From Eudromia elegans (Eukaryota; Chordata; Aves; Tinamiformes; Tinamidae): a stretch of DNA of 64,000 nt. Each line of letters opens with the position of its first letter. Positions within the stretch are counted from its first letter, which is position 1. The notes below the pieces were generated by a model. The model did not search any database. It was not told the origin of the DNA and saw only the letters and a list, made by a program, of their open reading frames with translations. The stretch lies in NCBI GenBank assembly GCA_003342815.1, contig PTEX01000013.1, positions 1,790,214 through 1,854,213 of the forward strand. The letters are read 5' to 3'. A program made the translations under genes and the position numbers. Below, one piece after another: positions 63,178 to 64,000 of this stretch.

Positions 63178-63514
63178 GTGGAATCTGGCTATGTCTGTGA
63201 GGGGGATCACAAGACAATGGCAAAAGCTATCAAGGACAGGGTGTCTTTGATTAAGCGAAAACGAGAGCAGCGTCAATTGGTGCGAGAAGAGCAGGAGAAG
63301 AAGCTGCAGGAAGAAAGTAGTCAAAAGCAACAGCTGGAGCAGCAGCAACCGTCAAGCACTTCCCAGGCAGGCTCAAAGCATCCCCAGTCTGTCGCTGGTA
63401 CTGCTTCTGTCCCTACTACTTCAGCTTCAGTTTCCACACAAGTGGAACCTGAAGAGCCAGAAGCTGATCAACACCAACAGCTGCAGTTCCAGCAGCCCAG
63501 TATATCTGTTCTTT
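63178..63514 (+). CDS. WNK1: WNK1 coding exon 7: coiled segment and KLHL3-binding acidic motif
   Basis: It starts in phase 0 with VESGYVCEGDHKTMAKAIKD, then a basic/Glu/Gln-rich helical, probably coiled-coil stretch (RVSLIKRKREQRQLV onward). A Ser/Thr-rich linker follows, then EPEEPEADQH (63445-63474), then QQPSISVL. EPEEPEADQH is the acidic motif bound by KLHL3 of the CUL3 ubiquitin ligase, which sets WNK abundance; in people, mutations in this motif or in KLHL3/CUL3 cause familial hyperkalaemic hypertension. The exon ends one base into a codon before GTAAGT; the next exon is outside the window. The STQVEPEEPEADQH block followed by QLQFQQPSIS, nearly identical to human WNK1, is what identifies the paralogue as WNK1. 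Confidence 0.97.
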
Positions 63515-64000
63515 GTAAGTGTGTCAAGTGGTTTATTTTTGTGTCTTTCTTGTGCACATAGTGTTTTCCTGCTTTCCTCTTTTAAACTCCTGGTGGGTAT
63601 AGTAATAAATATCTTAAGATTTTGCTGACTCCTGAAGAACGTTAGCACACTAGAAGACATGGCAAGATAAAATGCATTTCTGCGCCTTAGCTGAGCCAAA
63701 TCATGGCACAATGCACAGTGTAGTGTCTTAGCACAAAGTTATTTTTCTGCATTTTACATTAATACAGTGAATTAACCAGGGCACCTGATATGTGAACAAA
63801 TGTCCTAATTTTTGCTGCCCTGCTGCTAAGGACAGTAACCTCAGGCCCTCTAAGCAGTTATCTCCATTTACTTCAGTGCAGTTAGAGCTGTCAGAAACCC
63901 CTTTTTGCTTATTAAATTTGTTTCAGGTAGCAATCAGATTGATGCAAAGAGTTTGGCTCATCATTCAGTTTCTGAAAAACTCTTTCATTTTCTATTTTGC
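63515..64000 (+). other. WNK1 intron 7 (5' part)
   Basis: The donor is GTAAGT. The remaining 486 bases hold no repeat or exon that I recognise. A TTGTTTCAG acceptor-like site at about 63927 is followed by sequence that does not match the expected start of WNK1 exon 8. Confidence 0.8.

Noticed and set aside
62762..63348. Minus-strand Ser-rich and Leu-rich frames over exons 6 and 7
   Set aside because: They are shadows of the Glu/Lys-rich WNK1 coding sequence.
63927..64000. Acceptor-like TTTCAG as the start of WNK1 exon 8
   Set aside because: The following bases do not encode the expected continuation after SISVL.

Overview
This is vertebrate nuclear DNA, almost certainly avian. The coding sequence is interrupted by long AT-rich introns with GT-AG borders, and the dominant interspersed repeats are CR1 LINE fragments of the bird type: 3' ends carrying ATTCTRTG-like repeats and pieces of the CR1 reverse-transcriptase ORF. 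I cannot name the species from sequence alone.

The window holds one gene on the + strand, WNK1 (with-no-lysine kinase 1), from inside its first coding exon to part of intron 7. Seven coding segments splice in a consistent phase: up to 374, 36497-36669, 41307-41527, 43553-43710, 61063-61151, 62738-62957 and 63178-63514 (about 1,570 coding bases). Together they encode the end of the N-terminal region, the complete kinase domain, the PF2-like autoinhibitory domain and the acidic KLHL3-binding motif. The initiator ATG lies before the window. The rest of the protein lies after it. WNK signatures are directly readable: catalytic lysine in the glycine-rich loop, cysteine at the usual subdomain II lysine, DLG in place of DFG, and the activation-loop serine pair.

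The most interesting element is in intron 4, 12.5 kb downstream of exon 4. A 30-codon exon at 56219-56308 starts with ATG, is cysteine-rich (four consecutive Cys) and ends at a phase-0 GTATGT donor, so it joins exon 5 in frame. Position, length, phase and composition match exon 4A, the alternative first exon of the kidney-specific kinase-defective isoform KS-WNK1.

Layout: 1-374 exon 1 (GC-rich); 375-36496 intron 1, with four CR1 copies including a 1.46 kb one at 32797-34258; 36497-43710 exons 2-4, with TA/TG microsatellites and two CR1s in intron 2; 43711-61062 intron 4, with a 75-base poly(T), a palindromic repeat cluster, exon 4A and a CR1; 61063-63514 exons 5-7. I found no other protein-coding gene, tRNA, rRNA or CRISPR array. 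Less certain observations include two candidate micro-exons in intron 3 and a Glu-to-Gly difference in the kinase alpha-C region.
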